Below, one piece after another: positions 1-9,300 of a stretch of 25,773 nt of DNA. Made by a program: the position numbers and the translations under genes. Source of the stretch: an uncultured Flavobacteriia bacterium (GTDB taxonomy: Bacteria; Bacteroidota; Bacteroidia; Flavobacteriales; Flavobacteriaceae); the NCBI GenBank assembly GCA_946482495.1, contig CAMLRV010000007.1, positions 1 through 25,773 of the forward strand, in the 5' to 3' direction. Position 1 is the first letter of the stretch; every line of letters starts with the position of its first letter. The notes under the pieces were generated by a model. It saw only the letters and a list, made by a program, of their open reading frames with translations. It was not told the DNA's origin and made no database searches.

Positions 1-1377
1 TACGAAATTATCTGCAGATCTTTTAATTACTGGTAAACCTGTAGCATTATTTTCACAAAGTGCAATTGCTTTTCCAGCAGTTTGTCTAGAACATTTTAAT
101 TGTACTCTACCATCTACTCCTGAAAGTGTTCTTACTAAAGCCCAATTGGTTCCATTCGTACATTTATAAATTCTACCACCTCCAGCTCCATAAGCACTTC
201 TCTTTGTTCCCATGAAAAGATTTCCAGTAAAATCGATTGAAAAACTATTTGGCGCACAATACACTCCAGCAGAAGTTTGCAAAGCAGCATTTGTGAATTT
301 AGCAAAATTAATTCCGTCTGTACTTTTCCATAAACCAACTGTATTCGTTCCAATCCATTGTGTAGCTCCAACGGCTTCTGAATAATACATGGCATCGGCA
401 CCAAAATACACTTCAGTTAAGTTAGTAGTAGGATTTACCCAAGCAATAATATCTTGAATATAGGTTAATTGATCTGCAATTGGAGAACCAATTGAAGTTC
501 CGTAAATTAATTTCCAAGTTGTTCCTCCGTCTATAGATTTATAAACTCCATTTCCGTTTACAGCTCCCCATGTATACACTTCACCTGTTCCAATATACAT
601 CGTATTAGAGTTTTGTGGATCAACAGTCATACAAGTTACTGCCATATTACTTGGAACACCTGAAACTTGTGTCCAAGATGTAGCCGCATTTGTAATATCT
701 GTATTTACCCATAAACCTCCATTAACAGCACCAGCAAAAACTTTTGTAGTACTTCCCGGAGCGAACATTAAAACCCTTGTTCTTCCACCCACATTATTTG
801 GACCTCTTTCAATCCATTGATTGTCCATTCCATCACCAGGAACACGGCCTTCTTCTAATTGTTTGTCTAAGGTTTTTTGTAAATCTAAAGTTACTTCAGG
901 AGTTGGCCTTCCTAAATTAGGATCCATAGTATATAAATATTCCTGCTCATTATAAGCATTAGGTGGCAAACCCATCGCTTTTCTTTGCTTTTTAGGCAAA
1001 CTCATGCGAAGTCTGTAAGGATGATTTACAATTGTATTTTGATATTTCTCTCTAATTTTTTCAATAGAATCTAATTCCTTATGGCTTAGAGTTGGAACTT
1101 TTTCCTCAACTGGTAACCTTCCATTACCCAAAAAAGCTGTTTTTGACTTTGTTTTTTTAAGAAGAATGGGTTTTGATTCATCTAGCACTAATTCTGTTGA
1201 ATTATTTGCAGGTTCCAAAACAGGCGCATCTGATTTTTCTTTCGTGTCAGTTACATTTTTTTCAATTGTTTCTGTTTCTGAATTTGATTCTTTTTTCAAA
1301 CCATTTTCATACACAAAATAGCCACTAATGGCTATCAAAACAATTAACAATGAGGATTTTAGCAATCTATTTTTCAT
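1..1377 (-). CDS. BNR/propeller-type secreted protein, N-terminal part (cut by left edge)
   Basis: An open frame of 459 codons runs from an ATG at 1375-1377 to base 1 without a stop, so the C-terminus lies outside the window. The N-terminus is a hydrophobic signal or anchor segment (about residues 3-22) followed by a charged, low-complexity linker to about residue 85. From about residue 130 it aligns with the N-terminus of the 1597 aa protein encoded at 6327-11120, sharing LGRPT, ERGPNNVGGRT and GGLW. BNR-like Asp-box motifs follow (VYKSIDGGTTW, LWKSTDG), typical of sialidase/VPS10-like beta-propellers. Unlike its paralogue it has no lipobox cysteine and no PA-domain insertion after the first Asp-box. 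It is likely exported, and I expect a T9SS sorting domain at the missing C-terminus. Its substrate is unknown, and Asp-boxes alone do not make it a glycosidase. Confidence 0.85.
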   Translation of the reverse strand, partial: MKNRLLKSSLLIVLIAISGYFVYENGLKKESNSETETIEKNVTDTKEKSDAPVLEPANNSTELVLDESKPILLKKTKSKTAFLGNGRLPVEEKVPTLSHKELDSIEKIREKYQNTIVNHPYRLRMSLPKKQRKAMGLPPNAYNEQEYLYTMDPNLGRPTPEVTLDLQKTLDKQLEEGRVPGDGMDNQWIERGPNNVGGRTRVLMFAPGSTTKVFAGAVNGGLWVNTDITNAATSWTQVSGVPSNMAVTCMTVDPQNSNTMYIGTGEVYTWGAVNGNGVYKSIDGGTTWKLIYGTSIGSPIADQLTYIQDIIAWVNPTTNLTEVYFGADAMYYSEAVGATQWIGTNTVGLWKSTDGINFAKFTNAALQTSAGVYCAPNSFSIDFTGNLFMGTKRSAYGAGGGRIYKCTNGTNWALVRTLSGVDGRVQLKCSRQTAGKAIALCENNATGLPVIKRSADNFV

Positions 1378-1407
1378 TAGAAGTACAGTTAGTTAAATTT
1401 GAGGTGA

Positions 1408-1415
1408 CGAATATA
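1408..1415 (-). promoter_or_regulatory. Candidate -7 promoter box for the left-edge propeller gene
   Basis: On the minus strand this reads TATATTCG, followed by GTCACC, 30 bases before the start codon. It resembles the Bacteroidota -7 element TAnnTTTG and matches boxes at similar positions before the three neighbouring secreted-protein genes. No TTG is seen at the expected -33 position. Confidence 0.4.
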
Positions 1416-1473
1416 AGTAAATATTCTTATGAAATTTGTATAATTAAGGTTATTGTTTTAAAGCAACTAAATT

Positions 1474-1502
1474 AAAATTGGCTCCAAAATAAAGCCAATT
1501 TT
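1474..1502 (-). terminator. Hairpin terminator after the 1548 aa subtilase gene
   Basis: A perfect 10-bp inverted repeat (1474-1483 with 1493-1502, AAAATTGGCT/AGCCAATTTT) has a 9-base loop. It is followed on the minus strand by a T-rich run. It lies 42 bases past the stop codon of the 1548 aa gene and separates it from the left-edge gene. Confidence 0.6.
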
Positions 1503-1544
1503 ATCATATAATTAAATCAAACTTAAGTTTAACTTAATTTTTTG

Positions 1545-4500
1545 TTATTTCACTATTTTCTTCAAGAATATTTCTCCATTTTTTAGTATCACTTTCACAA
1601 TTAAAGTTTGGTTACTAGCTATGATTGAGGAAATATTGATGGATTTTTCATTTACTTTTTGATTTTCATAAACCATTCTTCCTAAAATATCAAAAACTTG
1701 AACTGATGACATCTCTTGTGAGGCAGTGATTTGAATTTTTTCATCTTTTGTGAAAACAATCACATTTTCATTTGAAACAAAACTTTCAGTTGATAATAAT
1801 TCGTTTTTATATACTAGAGAAAATCGGTTATTAAATACACCATCGTTTGAAGTAAATGAATAGGGTGCTAATTTAATATCATGAATCACATTTGTTGTTT
1901 TGTCTTTCAAGAACACATTTTGATTCACAAACAAACCATCAACATTTTCTAATGAAATAGAATAATTTCCTGTAGTAGTAACTTTTAATCCTAATTGAAT
2001 TTCATCAGTATCTACAAAAGGTAATCCTTTTCCTTGAATTACAAATTCTTTATCATTTACAACATTATATAACATCGTTTTAGACTTATCTAATACTTCA
2101 CCGTCAATTAAATTATCAATTCCGTTTGTTGCATTTTCTGTATAACCAACTAATATTTGATTATATGAGTTTGAGGCATCATTTAAGTTTAACCAAATTC
2201 TATGTTTTTCAGAATCAGCATTCGTAGTAATTTCGTTAGTATTTCTAAAAAATTGAGTGCTAACAGATGCATTTACACGTTGTGTATTTGTGAAATTAAC
2301 ATTTCCAGCTGCAGAAGCATTTATAAAAAATCCTTGTCCAGTTTGAATAGTCCCATTAGGAACCGCGCCACCAGCAGCGGAAGCTGTTCCTCCTAAAGTT
2401 GTAAATGAAGCATAATTATTTTGTGGATAAGTGCTTCCCACTGCAGCCACCGTATGTGTCCAAAAATACAATGTTCCAACTGAAGGATTTGCTGTTAAAA
2501 ATGCCCTTGCATCTATTGGTGATGCATAAGGATTTCCAACAAGATTATAGCCAATACCAACGCTTTGTGGCACATTACCATTATTTGGTACTCCGCTAAA
2601 TTGACCATTAAAAACAGTTGCCGTCACTGGCCAGTTATTTGCGGCACGAATCATATATCCCTTTCCTATAACAAAATTATTAGTAGCTGTTACTGTTTGA
2701 TATGCTGTTGGAGTAGTTGTTCCCGTATATAAATATTGGTAGAATCTTGTAGCTAAAGTATTTGGAGAAAAAGCTTGCAATTGTTGTCCAGATACTGGTG
2801 AAGACCAAGCTGTGTAATCTAAACGAACCATTGCAGCTGAATTTCTTTTCACAATAATATTTCCAGAATTTACAACCGTAGCATCAATTTGTCTTAAACC
2901 GGCATTATTGTTTATAGTTAATGTTCCTGTACCAGTTACTGTTACTATCCCATTTACAATAAACGTATGTCCGGCATTTACAGTTACATTTACACCTGTA
3001 TTTACCGTAATTGAACAAGCCTCAATATCACTTGAAGAAGAATAATTACCTGCAAAAGTTACTGCTTTTGTTTTTGCTGGTGTTCCATTAGACCATGCTG
3101 AACCATTCCATGTTGTAATTACACTTCCACATGGAATAATATTTATAGTTACGGTTCTACTTGGTACCCAACCATTACTAGCGTTCTTTACATCAACTTT
3201 AAAAGTAGTTGATGTAGTTGTTACTTCTGTATTTGAGTAAGAAATAATTCCGTCATTAATATCTTTTTGAGTGAATGTTTGTCCAACCATCATGTTCCCT
3301 CCATTCTTTTTAAGAAATCCTAAAACTGGAGTTTCTAATAAAGTGTATGTTTGTTGTACATCAGTTTGAGAGGTAGAAGTAGCATTTAAATCTGCATTGG
3401 TAATAACCGCGGTTGATGAAGCTACAACATTAATAGCATTAGAAGTTAATACGGGCACTGGAGTAATTGCAGTTTTACTACAAATTTTCAAACTAAATGC
3501 ATTAATATTTCCACCATCACCATTGTATGGGTCATTTACAGTTAATGTCCAAACTCCATTTGCGGCTAAACCATCAAAATTAGCTAACATTTCATAACTT
3601 GCAATACTACCTGAAATTGCTGGCGAAGTTGCATTACATGCTGGTCCATTACCCGTATCGTCATACGTACAATTAATATCAGGTTGTCCTCCACAAGCTT
3701 CTTTTTGTAAAATAACTACTGGACTTCCAATTGCTGCCGGACCAGTTAATGTAATAGTCATATCTTGTACATAAGTATGAGTTATATTAACACTAGCTGT
3801 AATTTTTCCAATTGTGTAGCCACCAGTTACTGTTACTGGAACTGATGCTGAAGAACCTGCAGATGTGTCAATTACAGCATTAGAAAAATCAGTAGCTGTA
3901 AATGAAGCTGGAGTACAATCAATAATTGCAGTTTGGAAACTTCTCATGTTAACATATGAAGCCGTAGCACAACTATTTAATGGACGAACTCTCCAATAAT
4001 AAACAGTTTGAGAAGCCAACCCAATCAAATCAAAAGACGGAGTTGTAATATTTCCAGAAAAAGCTAAAGAGCTAAATGTTGGGGAAGTTGAAACTTGTAC
4101 ATCCCAACTTGTAGCATTAGCATCATTTTGCCATGTTAAAGTCGTAGCCGTTGTTACACCTGTTAAACCATCAGCCGGAGCTGTATAAACTGGAGCTGAG
4201 AAAGTTGGATGAAATACTGTTAAGTATATTTTTCTAATTTCAGTTTCAGTACCGTTATTCCCAATAATATCAATGATATAACTTCCTGCAGCTACTGAAG
4301 GCAAATTACTTATTGTAACATCAAATGTTCCATTAGCTGAAAAATTATTCGCACTAAACGCTAAAGTTGCACCAGCAGGTACATTAGCTGCACTCATAGT
4401 TACATTTGCTCCTCCAATTTTTGTTAATGAAAATGGATAAATGGCATTACCTGTGTTTGAACATTTTGTTTGAGTATCAGCAAGTGTTTTGAAAGTAAAG

Positions 4501-6191
4501 TTAGAAGTTACTCCAGTTACAACTAAAGCAAATTTTTGTGGTCCATCTGCTAATGTACCTTTATGCGTAATTGTTACGGTATAAACTGCAGCTGCAGTTG
4601 GTGTATCTACATTAATTCTTTCTACGTTATCGATTGGATTATCACCCGTTCTTGTTGCATTTGCAGAAGCCACATTAGTTAATCTCCATGGATAAAAAGT
4701 AGAGGCTCCTTGTGTGATTCTAATATCTAAATCGTTTGTAATATCTGCATTCGCTTCATTTAAAGTTCCTGAATTAATTTTCGAAGTATCTGGAACATCT
4801 GTCCAACAAATTGAACCTAAAAGTGGTGTAGTTCCACCAGTTGCGATAAATTGTCTGGTTATTGTTTCTCCTTGTTTAATTTCTTCTTCCGAAATCCAAG
4901 ATGTTAATCCGTTATTCGTAATTGCTTCGGCAGCAGTTCTAGCATCAACTAATCCCCAACCTTGTTTAGCATCTGGACCAACATTTCCTCTATCTGTAGC
5001 AGTATGGCAAACTAATCCTTTTAAAGTTGCGGCTTTCATAAATTTACCATTTACATTACTAGCGTGTTGTTGTAGTAAAGTTAAAGTTCCAGTTACATTT
5101 GGAGCTGCCATTGAAGTCCCTAACAAAGTTGAATATTGGGTAGTAGTGCCCCCAGTACCAGAACCATTTCCGCAAGAAAAAATACCAGAACCTGTACCAG
5201 CACCGTCTCCAGTTACATCTGGTTTAATTCTTCTGTCGTCACTTGGACCTTGACTTGAAGAACTATGTGTTGTTCCCCCACCTGTAATTGCGTAAGGTGA
5301 AGCAGCATTGAAGGTAGCATCGATTCCGTTTGCTACTGTTAAAATATTTTTAGCGTTTTTATTTCCGTTTAATTTATCGTAACCTGCTGTGGTAGGACTT
5401 GGATTGGTAGCTGTACCATCATTTCCAGCAGACATAATTGGTAAATAATATGGAAAACTGTAAGCGATTAAATCCCAATTATACGCTTCTGCAGAATATG
5501 CTCCTATATACCATGGTGTTGAAGATACTGAAGCTACTGGCACACCGTAAGAATGATTGGATAATAACATTCCATTCATGGCTTCTGTAATTGCTTCCGA
5601 CTCATCGTTGTCCCAATCAAAAGATCTTGCAGTTGCTGCAGGAGCCATACCTTTTGCCGTCGCATTTACACCAGATGCAATAATAGTACCCATAACGTGA
5701 ATAGAATGGAAACTATTTGTATTTCTTGTAGTTCCATCCACCATAGTGATTCTTCCCGTATATTCTTGGTGATTATGAATAGGGCCTCCATCCCACATAC
5801 GTGGCACCATTCCTGTTCCTGTTAAATTTAAACCTAAACTTCCACCAGATCTTAAGTGTGGTACTCGAGTAGAAATTGCTGCTTCCGCATTGTCTATTGA
5901 ATAATAAATTGGGATTCCATCTTCTGAGATATACATCAATTGATCGAAACCACCACTTTTATTTTCTCTATAAATAGGCAACTTATTGTTTTTTGCAAAG
6001 GCCTCAACTTCTTTTCGTTGCAAAGACTCTCTTTGTTTTACTTTTTGAAGTAACTGATTGGCTTTCAACAAATCATAATCTTTGATAATTTCTTGAACTT
6101 GTTTCTCAGTTTGAGAATAACCCTTGTTAAAAAAAACAAGAATTAATATAAAAAAAGCAATGTTAATAGGAAATAAGTAGGTTTTTTTCAT
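1545..6191 (-). CDS. Secreted KP-43-like subtilase (S8) with Fn3, P-domain, CSPG-like repeat and T9SS sorting domain
   Basis: This 1548 aa protein is a secreted subtilisin-family serine protease. It starts with a signal peptide (about 1-26, ending GYSQ) and a propeptide-like region to about 125. The catalytic candidates are D134 (MWDGG), H162 (FHSIHVMGT), the oxyanion N257 (SAGNDG) and S360 (GTSMAAPN). The usual HGTHVAGT reads HSIHVMGT here, but all catalytic residues are present. Residues about 430-560 look like the KP-43 jelly-roll domain (ICWTD, NDLDIRI). They are followed by a fibronectin III-like domain (about 663-754), a P/Homo B proprotein-convertase domain (about 790-905), a CSPG/cadherin-like repeat (about 918-1018) and a 528-residue tail starting near CGSVITTWNG. 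The last ~75 residues form a type A T9SS sorting domain (VQVFDILGRMVY, ending LKKIVK). Residues 1-906 parallel the 989 aa protease, and the tail parallels that of the 1597 aa protein. Substrate unknown. Confidence 0.92.
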   Translation of the reverse strand: MKKTYLFPINIAFFILILVFFNKGYSQTEKQVQEIIKDYDLLKANQLLQKVKQRESLQRKEVEAFAKNNKLPIYRENKSGGFDQLMYISEDGIPIYYSIDNAEAAISTRVPHLRSGGSLGLNLTGTGMVPRMWDGGPIHNHQEYTGRITMVDGTTRNTNSFHSIHVMGTIIASGVNATAKGMAPAATARSFDWDNDESEAITEAMNGMLLSNHSYGVPVASVSSTPWYIGAYSAEAYNWDLIAYSFPYYLPIMSAGNDGTATNPSPTTAGYDKLNGNKNAKNILTVANGIDATFNAASPYAITGGGTTHSSSSQGPSDDRRIKPDVTGDGAGTGSGIFSCGNGSGTGGTTTQYSTLLGTSMAAPNVTGTLTLLQQHASNVNGKFMKAATLKGLVCHTATDRGNVGPDAKQGWGLVDARTAAEAITNNGLTSWISEEEIKQGETITRQFIATGGTTPLLGSICWTDVPDTSKINSGTLNEANADITNDLDIRITQGASTFYPWRLTNVASANATRTGDNPIDNVERINVDTPTAAAVYTVTITHKGTLADGPQKFALVVTGVTSNFTFKTLADTQTKCSNTGNAIYPFSLTKIGGANVTMSAANVPAGATLAFSANNFSANGTFDVTISNLPSVAAGSYIIDIIGNNGTETEIRKIYLTVFHPTFSAPVYTAPADGLTGVTTATTLTWQNDANATSWDVQVSTSPTFSSLAFSGNITTPSFDLIGLASQTVYYWRVRPLNSCATASYVNMRSFQTAIIDCTPASFTATDFSNAVIDTSAGSSASVPVTVTGGYTIGKITASVNITHTYVQDMTITLTGPAAIGSPVVILQKEACGGQPDINCTYDDTGNGPACNATSPAISGSIASYEMLANFDGLAANGVWTLTVNDPYNGDGGNINAFSLKICSKTAITPVPVLTSNAINVVASSTAVITNADLNATSTSQTDVQQTYTLLETPVLGFLKKNGGNMMVGQTFTQKDINDGIISYSNTEVTTTSTTFKVDVKNASNGWVPSRTVTINIIPCGSVITTWNGSAWSNGTPAKTKAVTFAGNYSSSSDIEACSITVNTGVNVTVNAGHTFIVNGIVTVTGTGTLTINNNAGLRQIDATVVNSGNIIVKRNSAAMVRLDYTAWSSPVSGQQLQAFSPNTLATRFYQYLYTGTTTPTAYQTVTATNNFVIGKGYMIRAANNWPVTATVFNGQFSGVPNNGNVPQSVGIGYNLVGNPYASPIDARAFLTANPSVGTLYFWTHTVAAVGSTYPQNNYASFTTLGGTASAAGGAVPNGTIQTGQGFFINASAAGNVNFTNTQRVNASVSTQFFRNTNEITTNADSEKHRIWLNLNDASNSYNQILVGYTENATNGIDNLIDGEVLDKSKTMLYNVVNDKEFVIQGKGLPFVDTDEIQLGLKVTTTGNYSISLENVDGLFVNQNVFLKDKTTNVIHDIKLAPYSFTSNDGVFNNRFSLVYKNELLSTESFVSNENVIVFTKDEKIQITASQEMSSVQVFDILGRMVYENQKVNEKSINISSIIASNQTLIVKVILKNGEIFLKKIVK

Positions 6192-6210
6192 AATATTTAC
6201 ATTTGGGTGA

Positions 6211-6218
6211 CTAATTTA
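6211..6218 (-). promoter_or_regulatory. Candidate -7 promoter box for the 1548 aa subtilase
   Basis: The minus strand reads TAAATTAG followed by TCACCC, 19 bases before the start codon. It is similar to the boxes before the other three genes of the cluster. No good -33 TTG is seen at 19-21 bases. Confidence 0.4.
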
Positions 6219-6279
6219 TGAAAAAAATATTAAAATTTATAAAAATCAATTAAAAATTGACGTCCTGATTTTTTAAAAC

Positions 6280-6309
6280 AAAATGAGCTCGATTACTCGA
6301 GCTCATTTT
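6280..6309 (-). terminator. Strong hairpin terminator after the 1597 aa propeller gene
   Basis: A perfect 13-bp stem (6280-6292 with 6297-6309, containing TGAGCTCGA/TCGAGCTCA) closes a four-base TTAC loop. T-rich sequence flanks both sides. It begins 17 bases past the stop codon at 6327. Confidence 0.8.
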
Positions 6310-6326
6310 TATTTTCATTAGAAAGA

Positions 6327-9300
6327 TTACATGATAATTTTCTTCGAAATTACATCTCCATTTTCCAATTGAATTTTTACAATTAAAGCCTGATTTGATG
6401 CCGCAATTTGATTCGTATTATAGTGCTTATTGTTTATTCCGTCTGCAGCAAAAATAATTTTTCCTAAAACGTCATACACCTCAATATTAGCAATATTTGA
6501 TTGATATGTTTGAATAGTTAAATCATTATTTTTAACTAAAACATCAACTGTGTTTGTAGAAATTGTTGCTTCATTTCCTGGTTTCTTGTAGATGATTTCA
6601 AATCTGTCATTAAATGTTCCTACTTGAGAAATAAAGTTATACGCACCTTCTTTTAAGTTATGAATTGTATTAGCTAAATTATCTTTGATAAATACATTTT
6701 GATTTGCAAATAAACCATCCACTTGTTCAATATTGATTTCGTAATTGGCTGCTTCTGTAGCTTTAAATCCTAATTTCACAACATCTTCATCTGAGAAAGG
6801 CATTCCTTTTCCTTGAATTACATATTCTTTATTATCTAAGAAATTATATAACATTGAGTTAGATTTATCCAATACTTCTCCGTCAATATTATCATCCACA
6901 GCTTCAGTAGCTCCTTGCATATAACCAACTAAGATTTGATTAACTGGAGTTGTTCCTTTATTTAAATTTAACCAAACTCTATGTTTCTCATCGCTGGTAT
7001 TTGCCTCACTTTGTCTGAAAAACTGAGTAGATGTAATCGCATCTTCTCTAATTTCATTTTTAAAAGTAGCTGTGTAAGCTCCTACCGAATTCACAAAGAA
7101 ACCTTGTCCTACTTGAATTCTATTATTTGGAATAGCTCCACCAGCAGCAGAAGCAGTTCCACCTAATAAAGTATAAGATGCGTAATTATTTATCGGATAA
7201 ACTCCTCCACTTGCAGGAGCTGTATGCGTCCAGAAATATAATGTTTTAACGAAACCATTATCTACAATAAATTCATCTGAACTAATTGGTGAAGCATAAG
7301 GGTTTCCTAATAAGTTGTATCCAGGTCCTATTGAATACGTTATAATACCATTATTTGGCACTCCCGTATATTGACCATTAAATACTGTAGCAGTTACAGG
7401 CCAGTTATTAGCAGCTCTAATCATATATCCTTTCCCTAAAGCAAATGAATTACTTGACGGAACTACCGATTGATAAGCCGTTGGCGTTGTTGTACCAGTA
7501 TATAAATATTGATAGAAACGAGTTGTTACAGTATTTGGTGAAAATGCTAATAAGTTCTGATTTGCCACTGGAGAAGACCAAGCTGTATAATCCAATCTAA
7601 CCATTGGCGCAGAATTTCTCTTAACTGTAATATTTCCAGTATTTACTGCGTGTTTAGCATGCTGTATTAAAGCTGCATCACTATTAATTGTTAATGTTCC
7701 AGTACCTGTAACTGTAATATTATCACCTACTCTTAAAGTATGACCTGTATTGAAAACTACATTAGCACCTGTATTAACAGTTACTGAACAAGCATCTAAA
7801 GAAGCAGTTGAACTAAAATTACCTGCAAATACTACTGCAGTTTTCGATGTTGGAACACCATTACTCCAAGCTGATCCGTTCCATGTTGTAGAAGTTGCTC
7901 CACAGAACCACAATTGACTTGAGAATACTCCTCTACCATAAGTTGCTGCAAAAACATTGTATGCTGTTGGAGCAGTTGGTGAATTTGGTTGTAAATCTAA
8001 ATCGGTAACTTTAACATTACTCATACCATTGAATGATTGGTACCAAGTTAACGCTTGATTTGAAGTAGATGCTGCATTAAATCCTATTGTATACCAAACC
8101 CCTAATTCTGTAGCAATCATTAATTCATTAGCTGCTAAAGGATTTTGCAAGATGGCTCTAACTGGTAAATCAGGTAAATTTCCTTCTAATGAATACCAGT
8201 TTGTACCCCCGTTTGGTGTGTACCAAATACTTGTTACACCATAATTACTCATAGTAACAAATATTTGACTGTCGTTCGCACCGAATGCAATATCAGATAC
8301 AGATCCTACAAAACTAGCTCCTGTAATATCAGACCAACCTGATGTAGCTGGTACAGTTGAAGCTGAATTTGCAGCTGTTACAGTATTCGCATTAATTAAT
8401 TTTAATAATTTTCCATTTGCAGTTCCTACATACAATGTTGTAGCAGTAACTTTTCCTGGAGAAATTGAAGTTGGATATGAAGTTAATAATCCATTAGTTA
8501 AGTCAACTCTAGTAACCGTACCCGACTTAATATTTATATATCTTCTCAAATAATAAACTCTATTTGTACTATCTGAAAAATCAGAATACACTATATCATT
8601 TGCAGAATCTAATGCAAAAGCTGGATAAAATAAACCTCTACTTTGATCTGCAGCTACTGCCGTTGATAGTGTTCTTACACCAGTATTATTTATAGGTCTA
8701 TAATTTACATTATCATTATAAACATAATTGGTAACCATATATTCATCTGAATCTTGTGAGTATAATGGAATTCCACCATCCCCACCTTGAATCTCCAAAC
8801 TTGAATTCACTCCTGCTCCAGCACCTGTTGTTAAACTTGGTGTTTGAGGGAAAGAGTTACTTCCGTTATCTTGCGCACCCGCAACGAAGAAATCTCCTGT
8901 GTTACCGGCAATTCCTCCAGGTAAAACAGCAACACCTACAAATTGTGTTACATTAAAACCAGTATTTTTAGCTACTATATCCGTACCTAAAGCATAAGTG
9001 GCTGTAGATAAACTCGCACAGTAATAAACACCACCATCATTTCCAAAAACTGCCGAGTTTGGTGTTCCTGGTCGGAATGTCATAGCATGTTGATCTGAAT
9101 GTACGTCTGTACTCCAGCTTGTAATTTGTGTCCAAGCCGAACCACTATTTGTAGATTTATGAATATTGATACCTCCAACATAAACATTAGCATCATTTGT
9201 TGGATCAGATTCTATAAATAAATCATAAAACGCTTGCGCTCCAGTAAACCCATAAGTTGTAAGTCTAGCTTCAGTTGCAGGAGATGTTCCAGGTAATGGC

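Noticed and set aside
135..404. An 89-codon minus-strand open frame at the left edge
   Set aside because: It is out of frame with, and fully inside, the partial propeller gene (1-1377), which has Asp-box motifs and a matching paralogue.
4714..5253. A 179-codon open frame on the plus strand, antisense to the subtilase gene
   Set aside because: It lies wholly inside the catalytic domain of the 1548 aa subtilase, whose active-site motifs are intact. The antisense protein shows no signal peptide or recognisable motif and follows from the composition of the Gly/Ala/Thr-rich sense protein.
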